A stretch of 64,000 nucleotides of DNA from Notospermus geniculatus (lineage: Eukaryota > Nemertea > Pilidiophora > Heteronemertea > Lineidae): contig NMRB01000055.1 in NCBI GenBank assembly GCA_002633025.1, forward strand, positions 238,788 through 302,787, given 5' to 3'. This document shows, one piece after another, positions 10,801 through 20,025 of this stretch. Made by a program: the position numbers and the translations under genes. The notes below the pieces were generated by a model that saw nothing but the letters and a program-made list of their open reading frames with translations, had not been told where the DNA came from and made no database searches. Position 1 is the first letter of the stretch. Each line of letters begins with the position of its first letter.

Positions 10801-13800
10801 TTCTTTGGCTGCCTGTTACAAATGGAAATATTGATGAAGTCATTCATTTGGCATCTTGTTTAATGAAGGGGGTTTATCAATGTTTTTTATCTCTGATTGT
10901 TGTAGCTAAAAGGAAGAAGGCTACTCATGGCAAAAATGCAAAGAAAATAAAGGTGGAAAGGATGGAAGTTGAAGAGGATGAAGACAGTGAAGATGAATCT
11001 GATTACGACAGTGATGATGAATATACATGGTTCGATGACAGTGCTGCCAACTTTGAAGGTGAGATATTTGTGACCCAGAAAGGAGCTGCCATGGTATCAT
11101 GATCACCATACTGGGGCTACCTCTCAGATGACATGGAGGGGAATTGAATTTTGGCTCTTTACCGTCTGTCAGGTGGGACAAAAAGCTGTCATTTCATTTA
11201 CTTTGTTTCTGAGAGCACGTTGGAATGTAGGAACATCCCGCACAGTAAAAATGGATCCAGCAGTTGTTTCCCGGAGCTTATGTTCGCACTGGAGCACTTG
11301 GCGTCATATAGTCATAAAGTGCCTTCAATCTGATATAATTTGATGCAGATTATGAAGAAGGTGACAGTGAAGATGATGATGATGAAGACGAAAGTGTGAT
11401 GAAGATGATACCATTGATGAAGAAGCATTTGAAAAATTGGTACTTTAACCTTATATTTTCATTTCTTTAAAAAGAAAATATTAAATATTGTGTTTGTGAT
11501 TGTTTGCTTGTGTGTAGTGTATTATATCTCTGCAACTTTAACTTCGGGCATGCAATGCCAATTATTTAGTACAAATACCAGTTCGTCAGCCTTTATGAGC
11601 GACTTTTATTACAGTGGACACCTCTGCTAGGATGACACCTCTCTAGTAACGACACCAAAGTTCAGTCCCAAACTGGTCATTAGCTCACCCGTGACCTTTT
11701 GTCGTGGTGCAGCGTCCGTCGTCCGTTAGCAGATCACGTTTCGTAACCGCTGGAGCTATTGATCTGAAACTTGGTGCATATATACCCCTAGGTCAGATGA
11801 CCTATGACACCAAGTTTCGGTCCAATTCGATTCTTGGCTTGGCCTCCAGGTGGCCAAAACCAAAAACACAAAAAGTGCAATAACTCCTGAACTAATGACT
11901 GGATCATCTCCAAATTTTTATCATAGGTGTATCTAATTAGATTACATAACATATATGACCTTTAGAACACCTCCCTATTGAGGACAGCAGATGTTAGTCC
12001 CAAGGGTGTCCTTATTAGAGAGGTTCTACTGTATTTCACTTGTGATTTATCTCAATGTATTGTATATTACAGAAATTGTTGGTGGCACTGAAAAAAACTC
12101 CCAAATCTGAGAAGGCAAAACCACAAACTCCCAAATCCTCCAAGAAAGATGTGAAACAAGAACCCTCAAAGTCTGCAGTAAAGGAAGTCCTGTCAAAAAC
12201 ACCAAAATCAGCCAAGGAAGAAAACAGTGCCCCAACTCCCAAATCTGTGAAGAAGGCAAATCCTTTGACACCGAAATCTGTGAATGACCAACTTGCTGCC
12301 ACAGCTACACCAAAGCAGGCCGAGAATAATGCACAGGAAACACCGAAGAGTAAGAAGAAGAAAAAGAAGAAGAAGAATGCAGCACAGGGTGAGGCTACTC
12401 CACAGGCACAGACACCACAAGCAAATCATCAGAATAAGACTCACCTAAGGACCAGGTTCGTCACTACCTTGCTTTGATTTGATTGGGAACCAGTTCAGTG
12501 AACTAAAGTTCGTTTTGGTACATTTCTGTATGTGTGGTGATTGTCTTCGAACTGTTTCCATTGTCCATCGTCCACATCCTGTTGTGTGAGAATCAATGCA
12601 TATACCACTAATGAAATTCTCTTAACTGGAGTTTTCCAAATTTTCTTCAGACTCCTCAACAGCCCAAAAAGCCAGTCAAGAAAGTTATCAAAGGTGGGAT
12701 TGTTGTTGAAGAGTTGAAAGAAGGTCATGGTCCTGAGGCTAAACATGGAAAAACTGTAAGTAAATGGTTGGTTATTCTGTTGCCTTTTTAAACTCTTGTA
12801 CATGTACTTGACTTCAACGGGTGATATTCATAAAAGCTAGCAAATGCTTCTACTTCATTTTTCTCAATACTAGCCCATATCTTATTGAAGGTGTTGATTG
12901 CTCAGGCTCTGTCCTAATACCTTAAACCCTTGATTGTGTCATCTTCCAGGTGGCAGTGAATTACACTGGTTGTTTAACAAATGGAAAGCAATTTGATTCA
13001 AACAAAGGGGGGCCCGAATTCAAATTCATAAACTTGGTAAAAATGAAGTGATAAAGGGCTGGGATTTGGGATTACAAGGTGAGTGAAAGTAATACTGCAA
13101 TATGTATGTTTCCCAGGATGAAATGGCCGAATAGGTCCTGTGGGTGTTAGCTGATAGTTTGACCTTCCTATGTCATGCGCACACATCCTTGTGTGCTCTT
13201 TGTTTTTTTAATTTTTGCTTATTCTCCATACTACATGCTTTCATTTGGTCGATATCTTTCAGGAATGAAAGTGGGAGGCAGAAGGAAACTGACAGTACCA
13301 GCAGCTATGGCGTATGTATATGGTTTTTTTCTCATATACAACTCTGGAAAAAGTTATTAGACCACCTCTGTTATTTCTACTCATTTCCCTTTCAAAAGGT
13401 CCCACAAAAAGTGTAATTCACCCATTTATGCCACAATTTGTTCCAATATACTTACTACCTTGTAAAACAGGTCTTCAGCTGTAATTATAAGCATAAAGTC
13501 CCGAAGATGTTTTAAACGCTACTCAGAGAATTTAGGTTTGATTATAACCGATGTAAAATGGACAACTGTCTACACAATGTAGCCTATGCACTTCATGTCC
13601 TTCCATTTAGTCCGAACTTTTGACAAGGTCCTTTTAACAGCTCCATTGTTCTTCATTTTGGAAAGTCAATTTCTATGTTTGATATTGTCTTGGTGAATTT
13701 CTGGCAATTTAACCAACACAATAAATCAGTACATACAGAATGATTGGAGAGTTTGTAGACACATTTTAATGGAAAATGAGTGAGTCAACCAGAGGTGGTC

Positions 13801-14073
13801 TGATAATTTTTTCCAGAGCTGTATATTGTGATCTGATTTTGAAGCAATATTCACTTTTATTTTTGTCCATTAATGAACATCAGTCCCTCTTTTAATATCC
13901 ATTATCTTTTTTTCAGCTATGGGAAAGAGAAGCTTGATGGCATTCCACCAAATAGCACATTAGTGTTTGATGTAGAACTCAATAAAGTGTCAGTTAGAAA
14001 TGATTCCAGCCTTCCTGGAGATCCGCATTTATTTGCACTTCACATCTTCATTGATTTATACCACACTGGCTGA
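7813..14073 (+). CDS. Nucleoplasmin-like FKBP prolyl isomerase (FKBP39/46 type)
   Basis: Exons: 7813-7822 (encodes MFWG), 8360-8449, 3' part to 8848, 9097-9240, 9459-9542, 9796-9948, [10239-10315, 10538-10621, 10906-11058 in a duplicated module], 11349-11439, 12073 to about 12465, 12651-12755, 12950-13078, 13263-13311, 13917-14073. The N-terminus (MFWGVTLHGGKRYSQ, then PLDLNFTEGEEV and VHLTGYLV) is a nucleoplasmin-like core. Acidic tracts and a bipartite basic signal (KRKK...KNAKKIK) follow, then a Lys/Thr-Pro-Lys linker and a C-terminal FKBP domain with its pocket residues visible (VNYTG, QFDS, EVIKGW, AYG, LVFDVEL). Known relatives are nuclear histone chaperone-isomerases. Oddities: the exon-module duplication; single-base phase breaks near 11391-11398 and 13028; unresolved junctions at exon 3 (acceptor 8626 keeps frame, 8687 looks better but shifts it) and at the donor near 12465. 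The C-terminus runs about 30 residues past the usual FKBP end. Confidence 0.85.
8111..8125. other. Poly-C run ending in an unresolved base
   Basis: Fourteen C bases precede a single N in intron 1 of the FKBP gene. Like the poly-G runs before the Ns at 51600 and 52850, it marks a place the assembly could not cross cleanly. Confidence 0.8.
9208..11393 (+). repeat. Intragenic tandem duplication in the FKBP gene
   Basis: Unit 1 (9208-10282) and unit 2 (10283-11393) are near-identical, with scattered substitutions and one indel of about 36 bases (extra in unit 2 at about 10701-10736). Each unit starts inside the acidic exon 9097-9240 and ends inside the next acidic exon. The junction at 10282/10283 therefore fuses two exons into a chimeric one, 10239-10315. 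No N lies at the junction, unlike the three assembly duplications further right. The boundary sits in repeated GAT/GAA codons, which gives microhomology. Confidence 0.85.
11612..12031. mobile_element. Tigger/pogo-like MITE remnant with a nested repeat
   Basis: The right end GAGAGGTTCTACTG followed by TA matches the end of the element at 36822-37726; the left end (CAGTGGACACCTC) is diverged. Both contain GTCCCAAGGGTGTCC-like text. Into it is inserted, at about 11683-11960, a member of the GCTCACCCGTGA repeat family. It lies in an intron of the FKBP gene. Confidence 0.65.
12826..12862. repeat. Half of a GCTAGCAAATGCTT hairpin repeat
   Basis: Only the left arm (ATAAAAGCTAGCAAATGCTT) is present, in an intron of the FKBP gene. 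Compare the complete hairpins at 3805-3915, 15206-15320 and 18095-18212. Confidence 0.65.
13339..13821. mobile_element. Non-autonomous Tc1-like element with TA target duplication
   Basis: TA dinucleotides at 13337-13338 and 13822-13823 flank inverted repeats: CAACTCTGGAAAAAGTTAT on the left and the reverse complement of CAGCTCTGGAAAAAATTAT on the right, each continuing with a purine/pyrimidine-matched CAGACCACCTCTG-like stretch. The body of 483 bp has no transposase frame. The terminal text resembles Tc1-like ends I recall from fish and lampreys (CAGCTCTGGAAAAAATTAAG). It sits in the last intron of the FKBP gene. Confidence 0.8.
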
Positions 14074-15540
14074 ATTTTTTTAGGGTGGGATTTGGACTTA
14101 ATTTGGGGGGGTTGTCTAAGGAACTATGTTTTTAGCAGGTCAGGAAATCTAGTATCATCTCCCTTCACCTACCCGTACATGTACGTGTATGTAACAAACA
14201 TTGTTGAGTGGGTGTCTTTGTTGGTTTCTTTTGTTGACGGGGGAAGTAGATATACAAGACTTGGCTGACCTTATTGTTTTGTTATCCATTGCCATTATAT
14301 TTTGATGATTGCTAGTCGAAGTGTATTTTGTAAGACCAACACAGGGATGACCTTTTCATGATCAAAATGTGAATGAAACCCAAGTTGGAGGATGAATTCT
14401 TTCAGATACATGTCTGTTTCTTCCTTGAAGGAGAAATGTGTGTTCTGTCAACAGTCTGCCAACCAATGGGTAAATGTTGATTTTGTTTCTACATTAGTGC
14501 CCGTCATTCTTCATTAGTCTTGAATCTCCTGTTGAATTCTGAAGTATTTTAGTTTACGCTATGAGGGCTGATTACTGGGGAAATCTCAGAGGTGTGTATC
14601 CTCTTCGACAATACAAGTATCATGCTTACAATGGTGCAAGTTTTGCATCTTTGTTGTGAAATTTCAAACTTTAATAGTGCTTTGGTTCTATTTCATCAAA
14701 ATATCTTAATTCAACTGTAATTATCTGGATCCAAGTAAGACCTTATTACAAGTTACAGTGATGACACTTGGATACATCACTTTTCATTTTCATGTTTTAT
14801 GAGGTCGATTCAATCGTCAAATGTAATCATGTCAAAACCAAGTCTTAGGCCTAAATAATAAAAGGTGGTGCTTCTACATTGAATATTGTGAGGTTCCCTT
14901 GTTGGCCATTAAAGTGTTCAAACTTTGGTTAAATAAAGGACAATTTTTAAAGTACAACTTCCTCTCATTCTTTTGATTTCCTGGTGCTGGTTCAACATGT
15001 CTGCACCTCCAGTTGAATGGTCTTGCGCAGGATTTTCGGAAAACATTATTGTTAAGAATAGGTGTAAATGAATTGAATTTCTCAGGTGACAGAACTTAAA
15101 TTTTCTACCTCTGGTCTTGGAGGTATAATTCCTCCAAGCTCTGGTGTTCCTAGTCCCCAGAGGTAATTCATTCAATTGATGTCAATGCCCCATCAGATGT
15201 TCGGTAATATGAATAAATACTAGTAAATGCTTTTTCTAGAATTTTGCAATACAAATGCACTGGGTAATGCTGTACAAACCTGAAGTAAAAGCATTTGCTA
15301 GTCTTCATTCATATGACCCATTGGATTGTCTTGCAAGACGTTTAGGTACGCCGTGTATCCATAGATGGCGCTTCACTAATTGTACACTAGTCCGTTACCC
15401 TCGTAACGCTCCGGAAGTACAAGTAGCGGAACGTTTCGAGGGCAGGGCACCAGTCGCGACTGATTGATTCGGCCTTGACCCCAATTAGCTGACTGCTCGC
15501 GGAATTGACTTGTCCCAGAACTGAATAATTTCCGTTCTAA
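14074..15540. other. FKBP 3' flank and UPB1 upstream region
   Basis: The first 860 bases probably include the FKBP 3'UTR; a canonical AATAAA lies at 14932-14937. A GCTAGCAAATG-family hairpin occupies 15206-15320. From about 15330 the sequence turns CpG-rich (see the UPB1 promoter). No other gene is visible. Confidence 0.45.
15206..15320. repeat. GCTAGCAAATGCTT-family hairpin
   Basis: Arms: ATGAATAAATACTAGTAAATGC at the left and GCATTTGCTAGTCTTCATTCAT at the right, enclosing about 70 bases. Placed between the FKBP and UPB1 genes. Confidence 0.75.
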
Positions 15541-15555
15541 CTACTCATCTGAAAG
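15340..15555 (+). promoter_or_regulatory. Probable UPB1 promoter and 5'UTR
   Basis: CpG-rich text directly upstream of the start codon contains an ETS-type CCGGAAGT (15411-15418) and an ATGGCGC motif near 15364-15370 reminiscent of YY1 sites. No TATA box. This is inference from motif content only. Confidence 0.4.
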
Positions 15556-18500
15556 ATGTCATCCGAATTCGAAAGCTTAGAAAAGATTCTTGAGAAGAAT
15601 CTGCCTCCAGAAGAACTGAAGGAAGCACAGAGGATTCTTTATGGGAAGCCAATTCGGTACGGAAAGTTGAGTGCTGATCACAAAAATGAGCATGCATGCG
15701 CGCACTGTTAGGCCTAGGCCTAACACTGCAGTCTCATCATCCATGCCATGGATGGAGGGCCAGGCCCGCCACAGCACAGGCCTAGGCCTAGGCCTAGTCG
15801 TGACAGTGCAGTGCTAAAATAACTGTCTGTGATCTTGGTGTGCCTGTGGGGGTGGGGGTGGGGGTGGTGGTGGTGCATGGTCGGATGGTGGTGATACTGA
15901 TCTGATGTTGATGCCTTAACTTAACCTTGTCCTTGGAGGAATTATACTGACAGCAGTAGGCCTATAATTCCTCCTCCAAGTTGATACCAACATCATACAC
16001 ATCATGACATGGCATTGGCAATGTCATTTTATTTGTCATTTGACCTCAAGATCTGAGCAGTCCGTTGCCACCACCGGCCTCTGCTCCGCACTGCCACTCA
16101 CTTGACTATAGCATGCTAGGCCTAGGCCTACTATTTATTAGGCATAGCCTAGACCTATAGAGTTCCAACATGGACTCTTCCCCCTCCGATCCTGTGATGG
16201 TGATTGCGATCGTATCTGATTTTGAGTTTTGCTCCACTCCAGGAAACTTGATCTACCCAAAGAACTCCTCGATGTTTCCAAGGAGAGAGACTTTGAGGTC
16301 CAAGGCTTTGGTTTTGATGCAGCTGAGGAGTGTGTAAGGCCAAAACAAATTGTCAGAGTTGGTGCCATCCAGAACAAGATAGTAGCACCAACAACGGCCA
16401 CAGTTATTGAACAGGTATACATCCTACATGTAGTCAGGTTAATCTACATTTTCATGTGTCTGGAGTTGTAGGGTCTACTCGGCATATTGACCCGTACAAT
16501 AGTGCAGCATACAGTTCTCACTGATGGCGTAGGTGTATGATGAGGAAACTTCACCACGGCAATCAAATGGCATGACAATGTAGTGTTTAGATTCTCATTA
16601 TGATTTTTTCATTTTCTTCACCCATAGCGAGATGCACTCCATCGTCGGATAACTGAAATAATTGATGCAGCAGCTCTTGGAGGTGTCAATGTGATGTGTT
16701 TGCAGGAGGCATGGAGTAAGTAAATGATCGAACCAGTGCTTTTCAGTAACTGATGTTCCTTTACTCCTTAATGATGACTTACTCACAGTCTTGTTTCTTT
16801 TACAGCAATGCCTTTTGCTTTCTGCACCAGGGAGAAACAGTGCCGTGGTGTGAATTTGCAGAATCTGCAGAAGATGGACCAACAACCAAATTAATGCAGG
16901 AGGTAGGTAGTTCATGCTAAGAGAACACATGCCAGTTAAATGCAGCCATCACCCCAGATTTATTGTACCATAGTTGCCTGATTGTCTTCAATCTTTTAGC
17001 CCTGTGGACCGAGTCAGAAGTAGGCCTACCTGCTTATGAACATTGCTGTCTTCATTTAGTCCTTGTAATCCTTCGGTCAACTTCATTTCTAGCTTGCCAA
17101 GAAACACAATATGGTGATTTTATCTCCAATTCTGGAGAGGGATGATATCCATGGAGAAACATTATGGAATACTACAGGTAACAGACTTGGCAATGCTGCC
17201 CCATAATGCTCTTCCAATCCTATTTATATCCTAAACTGTATTTCCTTAGAGTTATCAATTCGGATCTGAGGGGGTGTGAATCAATCACTGAGTCAGTCCA
17301 AACACTGAGTTTGCCATAAAGATGAATAAGTAAGTTGGAATCGAACTGACCTAAGGAATCTAGTATTCTGAGAGGAGATGGGGTGCCGTCTTGGTACATG
17401 GAGATCATAAGCAGTTTGCTTTTCTGCAAAGCTTAACACTGATCAGACGTTTTTTTTCAGTTGTGATATCAAACACTGGTTCTGTGATAGGAAAAAGTAG
17501 AAAGAATCACATACCAAGAGTTGGAGACTTTAATGAGGTGGGATGATCCATTACAACCTTCCAATCTACCCCTGGGCCACAGCAAATGTCTCAGCTTTGA
17601 GGAATCTCTCCTTAAATCAACCACTGATTTGTTCATTTCCACTTGCTCAACTCGTGCTGCTTGATTGAATGGATTGCCGTACCAAGATTGAGTAGCATGC
17701 CAGTGGACTCATGCAGATTCTCTGTCCAATGAAAGCTTGACATGCTCGGGAATATCCTGTCAAACATGACTTCTGGCAAGACCTAGTCCTTGATGTCATG
17801 CTAATTGAGACTTCTGTTCTCTAAATTTCAGTCAACCTATTACAGTGAGAGTACACTTGGTCATCCAGTCTTCCAGACTCAGTTTGGGAAAATTGCTATC
17901 AACATTTGTTACGGTCGGCATCACCCACAGAATTGGATGATGTATGGTATCAATGGTGCTGAGATTGTCTTCAATCCTTCTGCTACAGTTGGTGCTCTGA
18001 GGTATGCTACCAAAATGTTTCTGGATAAAGATAGCACCTTACAGTACTGATGTAATATTACGCTGTGATTGATGCATAGTTTTATGGACATTGGGTCATA
18101 TGAATAAAGACTAGCAAATGCTTTTGCTTCACATTTTGTAGGCCTACAGAATTGCCTGGTGCATTTGTATTGCAAAATTCAAGTGAAAGCATTTGTCTTT
18201 ATAATTATGACCCAATGTGTTTAAATGCCATTTTCTCACGGATTTCAGTGAACCATTATGGCCCATTGAGGCCAGGAATGCTGCCATTGCAAACAGTTAC
18301 TTCACAGTAGCAATTAACAGAGTTGGAACTGTAAGTACCAGTACAATACAAAGAAACCAATATTTGTGGCATCAATTTAGAATTATCTCCGTGTGGAACT
18401 TGGATTTTTCTGTGTGTTCAAACTTTCATGCTTGGTCACTGCTCTGGTTGCTTCAGCAAACTGCCAATGTGAAGTTGAGCACCTTTTGTGATTATCTATT

Positions 18501-19361
18501 CTTATCATTTATGATATTTATCTATTCCAACACTGTTTGCTTCTATATTCAGGAATGGTTCCCTAACGAATTCACTTCATCAGATGGCAAACCAGGTACG
18601 TTTGACTTTTAAGTAGATAATCATCTGAACAAAATGTTATGTGACTTTGTAAAGCCCTCAGGTCATTGCTCAGTCAGTGAGGACAGGTATATTTGTACCT
18701 TGTGGGCCATGTTCATGTTAAACTTTACCCAGAGGTACTGGGGAGAAATACTAGTGATGATAACACAGTCATGTGTAGTCGTTCTTTACCGCACTTCAAA
18801 TTTTCCCTTCTCAGCTCACAAAGATTTTGGCCACTTCTATGGGTCAAGCTATGTGGCAGCACCAGACGGGAGCAGAACACCGGTGAGTAATGTTCAGGTC
18901 CAATCTTTAGCATGTTCTCTGATCTGGCAAAAACTGATACAGCATGGTACTTGAGATCTGTCACCTTTGTCTGCATTTAATACAAATCTATTGATTGATT
19001 TAACTTCCTATTTTCTTAAAAGTGTTACCGGTACTCTATTTGTCACATTTGGGAGATTCTATTGTTGCATTTTAGGGATTGTCGCGGACCAGAGATGGAC
19101 TCCTCATTACTGAGGTGGACCTGAACCTCTGCAGACAGACCAAGGATAAATGGTGCTTCAGGGTAAATGTCACATCGATAAAAAAGAAACCTTTGTTTGC
19201 CACAAGGACCTGCTTTTGAGTGGTGATTCGGCAGAAAGAATGAAATTCTCATATCTTTTTCACTGCTTCTCTTTCAGTTTACCCAGAGACTGGATCTGTA
19301 TGCCAATAGTCTTGCTGAAGCTGTTAAACAGGATTACAAACCTCAAATTGTCAAGGAATAA
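15556..19361 (+). CDS. UPB1: Beta-ureidopropionase
   Basis: The enzyme hydrolyses N-carbamoyl-beta-alanine (and the beta-aminoisobutyrate analogue) in the last step of pyrimidine degradation, in the cytosol. Twelve exons: 15556-15656, 16243-16414, 16628-16715, 16806-16902, 17093-17177, 17461-17537, 17832-18001, 18249-18330, 18553-18595, 18815-18882, 19076-19162, 19278-19361. With one base restored in exon 4 they give 384 residues, the length of the human enzyme. Nitrilase-fold catalytic residues are all visible: Glu in CLQEAW (exon 3), Lys in RKNHIPR (exon 6) and Cys in NICYGRHHP (exon 7). The C-terminus ends in IVKE as in mammals. Exon 4 is 97 bases where 98 are needed; the reading shifts near 16838-16842, between TREK and [12 protein letters not shown]. 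All other junctions keep phase, so a sequencing error is more likely than a dead gene. Confidence 0.95.
15700..16146. repeat. Cluster of AGGCCTA palindrome runs
   Basis: UPB1 intron 1 holds several short tandem runs of the palindrome AGGCCT (about 15710-15722, 15778-15797, 16116-16130). Similar runs occur at 8023-8050, 20877-20889 and 32790-32802. They resemble a low-complexity genome motif rather than a gene feature. Confidence 0.6.
15847..15868 (+). other. G-quadruplex-like G runs
   Basis: Three GGGGG runs separated by single T, followed by GGTGGTGG, in UPB1 intron 1. The motif fits a G4 consensus on the transcribed (non-template) strand. Confidence 0.5.
18095..18212. repeat. GCTAGCAAATGCTT-family hairpin
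   Basis: The best-preserved copy: TGGGTCATATGAATAAAGAC opens it and its reverse-complement-like TCTTTATAATTATGACCCA closes it; AGCAAATGCTTTTGCTTCA faces AAGTGAAAGCATTTG. It sits in the UPB1 intron between exons 7 and 8. Confidence 0.8.
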
Positions 19362-19880
19362 GAACAATGAGCTTCTGGATTTTTATGATGAAATCAACAA
19401 TGTGAGAGAAATCAAAAGGGTGCATGTATAGGCCTACCACTAAGGTTGATGTGGAGCAGAAATTCAAAGGACAAAATGTTATTTAGGCTCCCTTCAGTAT
19501 TTATTGGGACATGCATGATATCAAAAATAGATCGATTATCTATTTTTGATGGTATGTGATTTATCAATATTCTAATGTGAAGAAAAATCACTTTGTATGC
19601 TTGTTTTGCCTCAAAGTGTCACTTGAAGTGGGGAAGGCCTATGTGGTGGAGGGTATTAAAATCAATGAGACTAAGGCTACCAAATTATTTGTAAGAATAT
19701 TCATATACAGGTGCAGCTAAATGTAAAAAGTAAGTACAGGTACTTCTGTCAATATAAAGCATGTGATATGTTTAGATTTGAGGTGCAGAATGTATTTTTG
19801 TCACATTCAGTGACCTTCTGTTGAGTCTTGGATTCCTGGGACTCTCATTCCTTTCACACCAGTCACAAAGGCAAAAACTG
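19362..19880. other. UPB1 3' flank
   Basis: Contains an AT-rich hairpin (ATCAAAAATAGATCGATTATC facing TATTTTTGAT, about 19511-19552) and a partial TGTGACCCTCCAC-type end near 19650-19660. No coding feature and no clear AATAAA. Confidence 0.4.
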
Positions 19881-19906
19881 TGGAGTGAGACCTAAATCTC
19901 GCTTGT

Positions 19907-19922
19907 GCTGCCATCTGTTAAC
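19907..19922 (+). promoter_or_regulatory. Weak candidate X-box upstream of IFT22
   Basis: GCTGCCATCTGTTAAC, about 104-119 bases before the IFT22 start codon, resembles the RFX-factor X-box (two half sites like GTTGCC and GTTAAC) but its spacer is longer than the usual 0-3 bases. Ciliary genes are known RFX targets, which is why I list it. The match is imperfect. Confidence 0.25.
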
Positions 19923-20025
19923 GGAATCTAACACCAATTCTGGTGTTCAGCTAAAGAGGATAGATGGCGCTACTATAGCCCCAGGGAAATTCCTGAGGAT
20001 TTTGACATTTTACTCGACAAAAACA

